Part shown: in pieces, positions 37,838 through 46,049 of the stretch
Layout: each line of letters begins with the position of its first letter
How positions within the stretch are numbered: position 1 is the first letter of the stretch
From: Rhodospirillales bacterium
Lineage (GTDB): Bacteria > Pseudomonadota > Alphaproteobacteria > Rhodospirillales > Shumkoniaceae
Assembly (NCBI GenBank): GCA_018432935.1
Contig: JAHDSF010000023.1
Location: 1-64,000 of the forward strand
Length of the DNA: 64,000 bases
Direction: 5' to 3'
Notes under the pieces: model-generated
Databases searched by the model: none
What the model saw: the letters and a program-made list of their open reading frames with translations, nothing else
What the model was told of the DNA's origin: nothing
Program-made: the position numbers and the translations under genes

Positions 37838-39276
37838 GGCGCCAGGGTTCCGTGCTTGCGCGGCGGCCGCAACTCCCGCTTCGAGGCGAGACTGCGCAAC
37901 GCCAGGGCGACGGCGCCGCGGGTACGCGACGGCGCGATCACGTCGGCGACCGTGAAGCGGCCGTCCCGCAGATACGGCGCCGGATAGCGGGCCTCGACGT
38001 CGCGCTCTCCGTCGCCGCCCGACAGGCCGATGTCGGCGGTCGGCCAGGCAAACACGACATCGGCGCCGAGCGGCCGGCTGCCGAGCGCCAGGTAGGCGCC
38101 GCCGAAAGCCTTGCGGACAACCACCGTGACCTTGGGAACGGTCGCCTCGGCATAGGCGAAGGCGAGCCGCGCCGCCTCGCGCACCAGGCCGCCGCGCTCC
38201 TGGTCCAGGCCCGGAAGGAACCCGGGCGAATCGACCAGGGTGACGACCGGAATCCCGAACGCGTCGCAGAAGCGTACGAACCTGGCCGCCTTGGCGCAGG
38301 CGGCCAGGTCGAGCACGCCGGCCCGCTCGCCCGCCTGGCTGGCGACCAGACCGCTGACGAGTCCGCCGATGCGGCCGAACCCGGCGACGAGGCTGCTGCC
38401 GTAGGCTGGCTGGATTTCCAGCCAGTCCCCCCCGTCGGCCAGCCGCGTCAGGATGGGGCGGATATCGAGCGGCTCTTCCAGGCTGCCGGGCGCCAGGGCG
38501 TCCATGCCCTCGTCCGACCCGACATCGAGCGCCGCCTCGTCGCGATCCGGAGGCGGCGCGGCGTTGTTGGCCGGCAGGAAACCCAGCAGCCGCCGCACCA
38601 GGGCCGCCGCCTCGGCATCGTCGGCGACGGCGAAGTGGGCAAGGCCGCTGACCCCGGCATGGGTTCCGGCGCCGCCCAGCTCTTCGGCCGTGGCAAGGCC
38701 GCCGCCCACCCGTTCGATCACCTCGGGGCCGGAAAGGTAGAGCGCGGCACGGTCCCGCACCATGATGACGAAGTCGGCGAGGCCGGCGATCATCGCCGCG
38801 GCGCCGGGACAGGGGCCGGCTACCACGATCACCTGCGGCACGACCCCCGACAGGTTTGCCATCCGGCCGAGGATTGCCCCGTGGCCCGCCAGGGCCTCCA
38901 TTCCCTCCTCCAGCCGACCGCCCACGGAGGACAGGAAGCCGACGACCGGCATGCCGGCCTTTCCGGCATGATCGACGATGCCGGCGATCTTGTCGGCATG
39001 GGCGCGGCCCAGCGAGCCGGAAGCGATCTGCAGCGACTGCGCGAACGCGGCCGCCGGTCGCGCCCCCACGTAGCCGACGCCAGTGACGACGCCGTCGCCC
39101 GGGAACGACGCCGCCTTGCGGTCGGCGGCGGGCAAGGCATGGTCCGCGAAGCGCCCGTACTCCTGGAAGGTGCCCCGCTCGAACAGGACATCCAGCCTTT
39201 GCCGGGCATCCGCCAGCGCGTCGCCCGCCTTGGTTCGGCGCTCGAGATCGTGCAAGAGCTCGCCCGGCAGCGGCAT
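37834..39276 (-). CDS. Carboxyltransferase subunit of a sodium-pumping acyl-CoA decarboxylase (MmdA/GcdA-like)
   Basis: Protein of 480 residues with two crotonase-like halves (ACCase carboxyltransferase fold). The N-half has GARPAAAFAQSLQIASGSLG then KIAGIVDHAGKAGMPVVGF, and the C-half has FVRFCDAFGIPVVTLVDSPG and KAFGGAYLALGSR. It moves the carboxyl group from an acyl-CoA such as methylmalonyl-, malonyl- or glutaconyl-CoA to biotin. ATG at 39276 with GGAGGTGG upstream is the start. Which acyl-CoA is used cannot be read from the sequence. No CoA ligase or transferase is encoded next to it. Confidence 0.87.
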   Translation of the reverse strand: MPLPGELLHDLERRTKAGDALADARQRLDVLFERGTFQEYGRFADHALPAADRKAASFPGDGVVTGVGYVGARPAAAFAQSLQIASGSLGRAHADKIAGIVDHAGKAGMPVVGFLSSVGGRLEEGMEALAGHGAILGRMANLSGVVPQVIVVAGPCPGAAAMIAGLADFVIMVRDRAALYLSGPEVIERVGGGLATAEELGGAGTHAGVSGLAHFAVADDAEAAALVRRLLGFLPANNAAPPPDRDEAALDVGSDEGMDALAPGSLEEPLDIRPILTRLADGGDWLEIQPAYGSSLVAGFGRIGGLVSGLVASQAGERAGVLDLAACAKAARFVRFCDAFGIPVVTLVDSPGFLPGLDQERGGLVREAARLAFAYAEATVPKVTVVVRKAFGGAYLALGSRPLGADVVFAWPTADIGLSGGDGERDVEARYPAPYLRDGRFTVADVIAPSRTRGAVALALRSLASKRELRPPRKHGTLAP

Positions 39277-39286
39277 GTCCACCTCC

Positions 39287-40597
39287 TCAGGAGCCCATAT
39301 GCGACGGCAGGTAGGTCGCAAGGTCCGGGAACGCGGTGATCAGCACGATCGAGACCATGAGAATGACGAAGAACGGCAGCGACTGCCGGGCGACGTAGAT
39401 CATGTTGTGGCCGGTCAGACCCTGCAGGACGAACAGATTGAAGCCGACCGGCGGCGTGATCTGCGCCATCTCGACCACGATCACCAGGAACACCCCGAAC
39501 CAGATCAGGTCGATACCGGCCTGCTCGACGATCGGCATGATCACCGCAGCGGTCAGCACCACAATCGAGATCCCCTCGAGGAAGCAGCCCAAGACCACGA
39601 ACAGGATGGTCAGCGCGATCAGGAGCTGATTGGGGCTGAGGCCAAGGGTGCCGATCCATTCCGCCATCAGGCGCGGGATCCCGGTGAAACCCATCGCCAC
39701 TGTGAGCAGCGAGGCCCCCATCAGGATCATCGCGATCATGCACGAGGTGCGGGTGGCGCCCATGACGCCGGCGGTGACGTTGCGCCAGTTCAGGGTCCCG
39801 GCCGCCCACGACAGCAGGAACGACAGGAACACGCCGACCGCCGCCGCATCGGTGGGCGAGGCGAGGCCCGCGTAGATCGAGCCGATCACCCCGGCGATCA
39901 GCAGGATGACCGGGAACAGGCGCCGCGTGTGATAGATCTTCTCGCCCAGCCCCATCGGCGCGCCGCGGGGCGGGATGCGCTGGGGATGGATCAGCGCCCA
40001 GACAATCACGTAGCCCATGAACAGCAGGACCAGCATCAGGCCGGGGATGACGCCGGCGATGAACAGCCGGGCGATCGATTGGTCCGTCGCCACCCCGTAG
40101 ACGATGAGGATGATGGAAGGCGGGATCAGCAGTCCGAGCGTCCCCGACCCGGCCAGGGTGCCGACGCTCAGTCCCTCGGGGTAGCCGAGGCGCTTCAGCT
40201 CGGGTAGCGACATCCTGCCGATGGTGGCAGCCGTCGCCGCCGAGGAACCGGAGACCGCCGCGAACACCCCGCACCCCAAAACGTTGACGTGCAGGAGGCG
40301 TCCGGGAAGCCGGGTCAGCCACGGCGAAAGCCCCTCGAACATGTCCTCCGAAATGCGCGAGCGGAACAGAATCTCGCCCATCCAGATGAACAGCGGCAGC
40401 GCAGCCAGGGCCCACGAGTTGCTGGAACCCCAGATCGTGGTCGACAGGATGATGCCGATGTCGGTCAGGCTCTTGCTGGTGAACAGCACGAACGCGACCC
40501 AGCCTACCCCGAGCAGCGAAAGCCCGACCCACACGCCGCTGGCCAGGAAGGCGAACAGGGCGACGACGAGAACGATGCTGGAAATGACCTGTTCCAA
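39287..40597 (-). CDS. TRAP transporter large permease (DctM)
   Basis: Protein of 436 residues with about twelve membrane helices and DctM blocks GCGVFAAVSGSSAATAATIG, LAGSGTLGLLIPPSIILIVY and ITPPVGFNLFVLQG. The start codon is TTG at 40597, with GGGGGG four bases upstream; the first residues EQVISSIVLVVALFAF fit the usual N-terminus. Ten bases after the small permease and 10 bases before the carboxyltransferase gene, so transporter and decarboxylase form one operon. Confidence 0.92.
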   Translation of the reverse strand: MEQVISSIVLVVALFAFLASGVWVGLSLLGVGWVAFVLFTSKSLTDIGIILSTTIWGSSNSWALAALPLFIWMGEILFRSRISEDMFEGLSPWLTRLPGRLLHVNVLGCGVFAAVSGSSAATAATIGRMSLPELKRLGYPEGLSVGTLAGSGTLGLLIPPSIILIVYGVATDQSIARLFIAGVIPGLMLVLLFMGYVIVWALIHPQRIPPRGAPMGLGEKIYHTRRLFPVILLIAGVIGSIYAGLASPTDAAAVGVFLSFLLSWAAGTLNWRNVTAGVMGATRTSCMIAMILMGASLLTVAMGFTGIPRLMAEWIGTLGLSPNQLLIALTILFVVLGCFLEGISIVVLTAAVIMPIVEQAGIDLIWFGVFLVIVVEMAQITPPVGFNLFVLQGLTGHNMIYVARQSLPFFVILMVSIVLITAFPDLATYLPSHMGS

Positions 40598-40606
40598 CGA
40601 GCCCCC

Positions 40607-41203
40607 CTAGATCTGGTTGACGCTCTCGTCGAGCGCGTCCCGCCGCCTGGCGAGGGCCCGCTTCGCCGCCGCCTCTTCCTCTTCGAGGTAGGGCGGGATG
40701 CCGCCGCGGAGGACGACCACGAGCTGGTCGAGCAGGGCGATGCTCAGCACCAGCAGCCCGAACAGCATGGCGAGTTGGGGAATCCACATCGGCACCGGCA
40801 CCATGCCGATCGACATGTCGCCGAACTCGTAGGATTCGAGAACCAGGATGCCGGCGAACCAGGTGGCGTAGCAGGAGAAGAAGAGGCCGGAGGCCGAGCA
40901 CCAGATCTCCAGCCCCCGCCGGGCGCGCGGCGGCGCCTTGTGCAGCAGCATCGCGACCCGGATGTGGCCGCCGCTGCGCAAGGTGTAGGCCAGCGCGAGG
41001 AACGAGGACGCCGCAAGGAAGAAGCCGGTGAAATCGGTGTAGCTCGGGACCAGCAAACCCCGGGCTGCCCCGGTGACGTAGCGGAAATAGAGATCGACGA
41101 CGTTGGCGCCGACCTGGAGCAGCACGACGACGCCGATCAGAACCAGAAACACCCCTGCCAGCACGCCGCTGCCCTGGTACAAGGCATCAAGGACTTTACG
41201 CAT
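40607..41203 (-). CDS. TRAP transporter small permease (DctQ)
   Basis: Protein of 198 residues with four membrane helices. FTGFFLAASSFLALAYTLRS followed by GGHIRV is the conserved DctQ block. The C-terminal 25 residues are charged (EEEEAAAKRALARRR) and probably cytoplasmic. It lies between the binding protein and DctM genes in the usual P-Q-M order. Confidence 0.88.
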   Translation of the reverse strand: MRKVLDALYQGSGVLAGVFLVLIGVVVLLQVGANVVDLYFRYVTGAARGLLVPSYTDFTGFFLAASSFLALAYTLRSGGHIRVAMLLHKAPPRARRGLEIWCSASGLFFSCYATWFAGILVLESYEFGDMSIGMVPVPMWIPQLAMLFGLLVLSIALLDQLVVVLRGGIPPYLEEEEAAAKRALARRRDALDESVNQI

Positions 41204-41263
41204 GACCCCCTCTGAAAAGCGTCCGCGGCCAGCCGTTCGACCGGCCGCGGCGCTTGGGCAGGT

Positions 41264-42232
41264 TTACTTCTTGTACGCGTCGATGATCGCCTTGCCATCG
41301 GCGCCGGCCCGGCTTAGCCAGCCATCGGTCATCGTCTCGCCGACCTTCCTGAGGCTCGCCTTCAGCTCGGGGCTCGGATCGGAGACCTTGAGGCCCCCGG
41401 CCTTGAGCTCGGCGATCTTGGCCGAGGTCTCGGCCATGCTCATCTGCCAGCCCCGCTCCTGCGCCTTGGCGCCGAGGTCGAGCAGGGTCTTCTGCAGATC
41501 CTTGTCGAGGCGCTGGAAGGCCCGCTTGTTGACCAGGATGGCATTCTTCGGAAGCCATGCCTGGGTGTGATAGAAGTGCGTCAGGTAATCCCAGGCCTTG
41601 CTGTCGACGCCAGTGGTGGGCGAGGTCATCATCGCTTCCACGCGCCCGGTCGAGAAGCCTTGCGGGATGTCGGGCACTTCGATCTGCGTCGGCACCATGC
41701 CCAGGTTCTGCGCCAGCTGCTCGCCTGCCTTGTTCTGAGCCCGGAACTTGAGGCCCTTGAGGTCGGCGGCGGTGTTGATCTCCTTTTTCGTGTAGAGACC
41801 CTGCGGCGGCCACGGCACCACGTACAGCACCATGATGCCGTCCTTGTCGAACAGCGTCTCGATCTGCTTCTTGGAAGAGGCCCACAGTTTCTTGGCGTCG
41901 TTGTAGTCGGTGGCCAGGAACGGGACCGCGTCGAGGCCGAACACCGGGTTTTCGTTCTCCAGCAGCGACATCAGGATCTCGCCCATCTGAACCTGACCGC
42001 CGCGCACCGCATTCTTGATGTCCGGGTGCTTGAACAACGAGCCGTTGGGATGGACGGTGATCTCGAGCTTGCCGCCGGTTGCCGCCTTCACCTCGTCGGC
42101 GAACTGCATGATGTTGACGGTGTGGAACGTCTTCGGCCCGTAGGGCGTCGGCATGTCCCACTTCTCGGCCACGGCAGGCGTTGCGGCCAGGCCGACCAGC
42201 AGCCCCGCCGCAACCAGCGCTTTCAGGTGCAT
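41264..42232 (-). CDS. TRAP transporter substrate-binding protein (DctP)
   Basis: Protein of 322 residues with a signal peptide (about 1-22, cleavage after AVA). The conserved carboxylate-binding arginine lies in ADLKGLKFRAQN (about residue 160), and the fold-specific TSPTTGVDSKAWDYLTHFY block follows. AGGAGGG precedes the ATG. Linked to a biotin-dependent decarboxylase, it probably binds a dicarboxylate or a related organic acid. It differs clearly from the SiaP-like protein: the TRQTT and QENP sites are absent. Confidence 0.92.
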   Translation of the reverse strand: MHLKALVAAGLLVGLAATPAVAEKWDMPTPYGPKTFHTVNIMQFADEVKAATGGKLEITVHPNGSLFKHPDIKNAVRGGQVQMGEILMSLLENENPVFGLDAVPFLATDYNDAKKLWASSKKQIETLFDKDGIMVLYVVPWPPQGLYTKKEINTAADLKGLKFRAQNKAGEQLAQNLGMVPTQIEVPDIPQGFSTGRVEAMMTSPTTGVDSKAWDYLTHFYHTQAWLPKNAILVNKRAFQRLDKDLQKTLLDLGAKAQERGWQMSMAETSAKIAELKAGGLKVSDPSPELKASLRKVGETMTDGWLSRAGADGKAIIDAYKK

Positions 42233-42498
42233 GGAACCCTCCTAGTTTTTTTATGACGTCAAACCCAGAAGCCGCGGAAAGGTTGGGCTAGGCCCGCGCG
42301 GCAGTCAACGCAAAATTAAGCACAACTCGTGCCAACGCCGGGGTCGACGGCAACTGCTCCGAGCCGGCGAAGGCGCGCCGGTCAAAAAACCGGCATTTGC
42401 CTATTCGGCGGGCCGCCGGGAGAACGGAGGAAATACTCTCCGGTCGGATACACCTGCGACGAATTCTGCCGCCGATTCAACGCCCCTGTGCAAGACCC
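42233..42498. other. Upstream region of the TRAP/decarboxylase operon
   Basis: No gene is supported. The minus strand carries the dctP ribosome site and, further up, an AT-rich stretch (42300-42325) that could contain its promoter; TTGACT (42311-42306) is a possible -35 without a good -10. A small hairpin GCCGGT/ACCGGC with loop CAAAAA lies at 42377-42394. Confidence 0.5.
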
Positions 42499-42547
42499 TG
42501 TGGAAAAGCTGTTTGTGAATTGTGGCAATGTCCAATAAATATTCACA
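42499..42547. other. AT-rich patch with clustered DnaA-box-like words
   Basis: TGTGGAAAA (42499-42507, one mismatch to the box complement), TGTGAATTG (42514-42522, two mismatches) and ATATTCACA (42539-42547, one mismatch to TTATTCACA) lie within 49 bases. A further CTATCCACA (one mismatch) is at 43240-43248, on the other side of the structured region. No replication initiator gene or iteron array is present, so an origin is not claimed. Confidence 0.3.
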
Positions 42548-42585
42548 ACTTTTCGTCGTATGCCAGAAGAATCCCCGTTGCCCTC

Positions 42586-42630
42586 AAAAGAAAAGTACGG
42601 CACCCTCGAAGCTGTACGTGAAAGGTGCCG
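42586..42630 (-). terminator. Terminator-like hairpin closing the structured region (minus strand)
   Basis: On the minus strand CGGCACC (42630-42624) and GGTGCCG (42604-42598) form a stem with a 19-base loop, followed at once by TACTTTTCTTTT. The long loop weakens the case. Confidence 0.45.
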
Positions 42631-43205
42631 ATCCGGTTTCACTTGGTGAAGAGAAGGTCGGACTAGCTTCGGGCTCCCCTTCCTCGAGTGAAAGCGGCCT
42701 CTGAAAGACAGCTCCTCGGAGCGGCCTTTCGGGGAGACGGCCGGGGGGAAGAGCTTCGGCTCGAAACTCTGGTCGTCTGGCGAGGGGGATCCCGTTCCCG
42801 ACGAACGGGTTCGCATTCACCCTGGCAAACCTTTTCGGAGGGGCGTCGGGGTTGCCGTCCGCTTCCACCGCTCGGGGCGCGGAAGCCGCGGCAGGGACCG
42901 ATGGCGGCGCGATCCTCCGCGACGCAAGTTCGGTTCCGGGAACGTCCCGTTCCCTGGCGAGCCTGCTTCTGGGTTCGGTAAAGCCTAGCCTCGGCACCGC
43001 CGCGTCGGCCGCTTCGGCGGACGATGCGGAAACCTCGATCCGTGGTCCCGGCCGTCTGCCCAGGATGACGAGGCCGCAGGAACGAGGTAAGCGAGGAGCC
43101 GCTTGATTCACGTACACGGAGCTTGACCAGCTCCACGAGGCGTCGGGAGTTCCGGCTGACCCCGGAACGTTCGGAGGGCCTGAAAGCCCTGCGACCCGAC
43201 GCCTC
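42586..43205 (-). ncRNA. Candidate large structured non-coding RNA, about 620 bases
   Basis: No convincing protein is encoded. The region is dense with hairpins: an 11-bp stem GAGGCGTCGGG (43137-43147) with CCCGACGCCTC (43195-43205) encloses two further hairpins (43149-43168 and 43175-43190). A split helix pairs 43025-43029 and 43033-43037 with 43069-43078. Other stems lie at 43118-43134, 43089-43104, 43009-43020, 42938-42954, 42861-42886, 42791-42809 and 42751-42762. On the minus strand a promoter-like sequence precedes it and a hairpin with a T-rich tail closes it. Two stems would have C(UUCG)G loops if read on the plus strand, so orientation is not certain. It is not recognisable as RNase P, tmRNA, SRP or 6S RNA. 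Confidence 0.45.
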
Positions 43206-43207
43206 AC

Positions 43208-43236
43208 CTTGTATCAGGGTCGCCGGTCCGCCGCAA
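43208..43236 (-). promoter_or_regulatory. Promoter-like sequence ahead of the structured region (TTGCGG-N17-TACAAG)
   Basis: Minus strand: TTGCGG (43236-43231), 17 bases, TACAAG (43213-43208). Transcription would begin near 43202, at the base of the 11-bp closing stem. Confidence 0.4.
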
Positions 43237-43339
43237 TAGCTATCCACAAGATGTTGTAGCAGCCGTGGGGACGGCCTTGCGCGTCGCCGCAAAGCGTGGG
43301 ACTCTTCGCCGGCATCCCGATACCCCGCGGAAGGCGCGG

Positions 43340-43906
43340 ATGAACCTTGGCGCTGTCAGCTTCCTTGTCGTCGACGACAACCGCTTCATGCGGAACCTCG
43401 TCGTCAAGGTGCTTCGCGCCCTGGGCAGCGGCCCCACGCACGAGGCGGAGAACGGCCGCGAGGCCATTACGGCGATCCGCGCCGGCCTGGCCCCCGACAT
43501 CGCGATCGTCGATTGGGAGATGGCGCCGGTCGACGGCATCGAACTGGTCCGCTGGATCCGCAGCGCGCCCGACAGCCCCGATCGCTTCCTGCCGGTGATC
43601 ATGCTGAGCGCCCATTCGGAAATGCGGCGGGTGTCCGCGGCGCGAGACGCGGGCGTCACCGAGTTCATGGTCAAGCCGGCTTCGGCCAAGGTGATCCTCG
43701 GCCGCATCCGCGCGGTGATCGAGCGACCGCGCCGCTTCGTCAAGACCAAGGACTATTTCGGCCCCGACCGGCGGCGCCAGATCATCGATCCTCGGGGCGA
43801 GGAGCGGCGCAAGAGCGGGGCGCGACCGCAACGCGCCGACGCCATGAGCCAGGAGGCGATCAATGCCTTCTTCAACGGCGAGGCGGAGCCGCGCAAGGGC
43901 GTGTGA
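43340..43906 (+). CDS. Single-domain response regulator (CheY-like receiver) with C-terminal tail
   Basis: Protein of 188 residues. Receiver domain at about 5-125: acidic pair in VVDDNRF, phosphorylatable aspartate in IAIVDWEMAPVDG (about 57), Thr/Ser replaced by Ser in MLSAHS, lysine in FMVKPAS. The tail (about 130-188) includes FVKTKDYFGPDRRRQI and EERRKS, a basic motif common in alphaproteobacterial receiver proteins near motility genes. No output domain, so it probably acts by protein contact. ATG at 43340 has GGAAGG six bases upstream. Confidence 0.88.
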   Translation: MNLGAVSFLVVDDNRFMRNLVVKVLRALGSGPTHEAENGREAITAIRAGLAPDIAIVDWEMAPVDGIELVRWIRSAPDSPDRFLPVIMLSAHSEMRRVSAARDAGVTEFMVKPASAKVILGRIRAVIERPRRFVKTKDYFGPDRRRQIIDPRGEERRKSGARPQRADAMSQEAINAFFNGEAEPRKGV

Positions 43907-43911
43907 CGCTT

Positions 43912-44430
43912 TTACGCGGGAACGCTGGGGGGATCCGGATCGAAGTCCCAGTCCGAAGGCGGCCGGGGATACTTCGCGAGCCAACGGTCCAGGGTGGCGA
44001 CGTGCTCCGATTCCTCCTCGGCGAACTCCTTGGCAAGGTCGCGGATCGCCTCGGCGTCGGAAAGCTTGGCCACTCTGGCGTAGAAGTCCTGTGCTTGCCC
44101 TTCCGCGCGCCGCGCCATCGTCAGCGCATGGTACGGCGTCATCAGATAATGGGTCTCGGCCATTGGCGGGGTTTCGGGCGCCTCCTGCCCGCCCCAGCGG
44201 AAACCCCACGGCGCCACGTGCGGCAGGGGCTTGTGAGCGTACTCCAGGACCTCCCGGCCATGCTTCGCGCTCTGCTCGGCCAGTTCGCGGAACAAGGCCG
44301 CCACCTCGGGATTGTTGTGCACCTCCATCGCGTCGGCAATCTCGCCGTACCGTTCGGCGACTTCGCTCTCCAGCGCGTAGGCATGGGCCAGAAAATCGTC
44401 CATGTCATCGAACGCGTGCATCTCGCTCAT
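43912..44430 (-). CDS. Ferritin-like/rubrerythrin-type di-iron protein
   Basis: Protein of 172 residues. Four-helix bundle pattern with metal-ligand candidates ESEVAERYGEIADAMEVH (helix 1), ELAEQSAKHGREVLEYA (helix 2), MARRAEGQAQDFYARVA (helix 3) and FAEEESEHVATLDRWL (helix 4, ExxH). It has no rubredoxin CxxC domain. Likely a cytoplasmic di-iron protein used against peroxide or for iron storage. Converges with the receiver gene, 5 bases between the stops. Confidence 0.82.
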   Translation of the reverse strand: MSEMHAFDDMDDFLAHAYALESEVAERYGEIADAMEVHNNPEVAALFRELAEQSAKHGREVLEYAHKPLPHVAPWGFRWGGQEAPETPPMAETHYLMTPYHALTMARRAEGQAQDFYARVAKLSDAEAIRDLAKEFAEEESEHVATLDRWLAKYPRPPSDWDFDPDPPSVPA

Positions 44431-44487
44431 GGTCGGCCCCGCTGCAAAAACCCCTCTCCTGTACCATACAATTTCCGTGCCAGGACG

Positions 44488-45234
44488 TCAGCGCTGCCGG
44501 GCATGCGCGACGAGCTGCCGCAGGACGTCGACCTCGACCGCCCCGGGCACGAGCTGACCGCCCACGATGAAGGCAGGCGTGCCCTGGATGCCTATCCTGC
44601 CGGCAAGCTGGTGATTCTTCCCGATGCTGCGCTCGACTTCGGGGGACGCCATCGCGGCTTTCATCCTGTCGCGGCTGACGCCAAGGCCTTCGCCGACGCG
44701 CAGCAGCTTGTCCTCGGTGAGGGCGCCGCGGTTGGCCATCATCACGGCATGGAAATCGTCGTACTTGCCGGGGGCAAGCTGCCATATCGCCAGGCCCGCC
44801 CGTGCCGCCAGCACCGACTCCTCGCCCAGCACCGGGAACTCCTTGATCACCAGACGCAGCTTGGGGTCTTCCTTGAGCAGCGCCTGCAGGCTGGGGAACA
44901 CCTTCTTGCAGTAGCCGCAGCGGTAGTCCGAGAACTCGACGATGGTTACGTCGCCCTCGGGATTGCCCACGAACGGCGAGGCGGGATCCTCCTCAAGCTC
45001 GGAGCGCAGGCTGGCGATGGCATCCTTCTCTTGAGCCTTCTGCTCGGCCTGGCGCTTGATCTCGTAGGCTTGCAGAGCCTCGATGATGATCTCCGGCCGG
45101 TTCTTGAGGACATCGATCACGAGCTGCCGTACCGCCTCCTCCTGCTCGGGGCTGAGCGGCTCGGCCGCAGCCGCGTAGCCGGAGAGGGCGACAACCACGG
45201 CGGCGGCGCAGGACATCAGGCGGAACGGACGCAT
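44488..45234 (-). CDS. DsbA-family thiol oxidoreductase, periplasmic
   Basis: Protein of 248 residues. Signal peptide (about 1-25, ending AAAA before EPLS), an N-terminal helical segment (about 28-80) and a thioredoxin fold with the active site YRCGYCKK (Cys-Gly-Tyr-Cys, about residue 103-106), then the cis-proline loop IQGTPAFIVGG. This is the arrangement of the alphaproteobacterial 27-kDa DsbA/ScsC-like proteins, which oxidise or isomerise disulfides. ATG at 45234 gives the best signal peptide; ATG at 45258 is possible. Confidence 0.9.
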   Translation of the reverse strand: MRPFRLMSCAAAVVVALSGYAAAAEPLSPEQEEAVRQLVIDVLKNRPEIIIEALQAYEIKRQAEQKAQEKDAIASLRSELEEDPASPFVGNPEGDVTIVEFSDYRCGYCKKVFPSLQALLKEDPKLRLVIKEFPVLGEESVLAARAGLAIWQLAPGKYDDFHAVMMANRGALTEDKLLRVGEGLGVSRDRMKAAMASPEVERSIGKNHQLAGRIGIQGTPAFIVGGQLVPGAVEVDVLRQLVAHARQR

Positions 45235-45316
45235 CGGATTCTGATCCTTGTCATTCATGCGGGTCGATCGGGCCATGATCGGCTGCGGAAGGCGTCGGCA
45301 CAAGCGCCCCGGTGAG

Positions 45317-46042
45317 TCATCGCGAGAGCGTGATGCCGGCGAAGCGCGCCGCGGTGCTCGGCGCCGCGTCGACGACGAACCCGGCAAAGGCGATGCGCGC
45401 CCATTTGGCGTCGTCGCCCGGCCACGAACGTCGGTAGATCTCGGACAGATCGATCGTCTCCCGCCACCACTGGCCCGAGTTCTCGACGCCGCCGCGGGCG
45501 ATGTAGAGAGAAGTCCCGACCACGCCTTCCTCGACCATCGGAAGAAGGAGATTGCCGCGCTCCAGCGCCGAGGCGCCCCACGCGATCTGGACCACGCGGT
45601 CATGCTCGGGCAGCGGCGACTCGAGGCCGCGGAGAAGCCGTTGCGCCCAGGGCGGCCGCTTCTGGACCCCTCCGACGAAGCCGATGACAAGGCGGACCGG
45701 ATGGCGCTCCGGGGCCGGAGCCACATTCCATGACCAGCCGAGATAGGGTGAGGTCAGCAGCGGGGTGTCGAGGTGGCGCACCACCGCGTAAGCTTGGCCG
45801 CCCGCCTGCAGCCGCAGCGAGGTGCCCGAATCGACGGGGGCGACGTCGGGCCGTCCCTCGACAATCCATTCGCCGCCGCTGGCGGCCCCCGGGGGAGCGA
45901 AGAACGGGGCCAGCACGTCGAGCGTCCCCGACGGCTCCAGCTGCGCTCTCGGCGTCTGGCAGCCCAGCACCAGGAGGACCGACAACAGCAGGGCCATCCG
46001 CGCCACTGCCGAACGTCTCGCTTCGTCGTGCCTTGTGGTCAC
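45317..46042 (-). CDS. DUF3047 lipoprotein
   Basis: Protein of 241 residues with a lipobox LVLGC (cysteine at about residue 28). The mature part has the DUF3047 blocks LTSPYLGWSWNVAPAP, PVRLVIGFVGG, VVQIAWGAS and the closing IAFAGFVVDAAPSTAARFAG, a beta-sandwich family of unknown function. It lies 7 bases after the BepA-like protease gene on the same strand, so both probably act on the envelope. Confidence 0.82.
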   Translation of the reverse strand: MTTRHDEARRSAVARMALLLSVLLVLGCQTPRAQLEPSGTLDVLAPFFAPPGAASGGEWIVEGRPDVAPVDSGTSLRLQAGGQAYAVVRHLDTPLLTSPYLGWSWNVAPAPERHPVRLVIGFVGGVQKRPPWAQRLLRGLESPLPEHDRVVQIAWGASALERGNLLLPMVEEGVVGTSLYIARGGVENSGQWWRETIDLSEIYRRSWPGDDAKWARIAFAGFVVDAAPSTAARFAGITLSR

Positions 46043-46049
46043 GGGCGCG

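Noticed and set aside
42586-43205. RNase P RNA, tmRNA, SRP RNA, 6S RNA or group II intron
   Set aside because: The diagnostic words (GAGGAAAGTCCGGGCTCC and ACAGAAA for RNase P, the tag peptide codons for tmRNA, the GGAAGGAAGCA loop for SRP, the domain V hairpin for introns) are absent on both strands.
42584-43207. 207-codon minus-strand reading frame covering the structured region
   Set aside because: Composition is low-complexity, rare codons are frequent, no domain is recognisable, and the frame is explained by high GC content; RNA-like pairing accounts better for the sequence.
42499-43248. Replication origin
   Set aside because: Near-boxes only, no initiator gene, no iterons, and no partition genes nearby.
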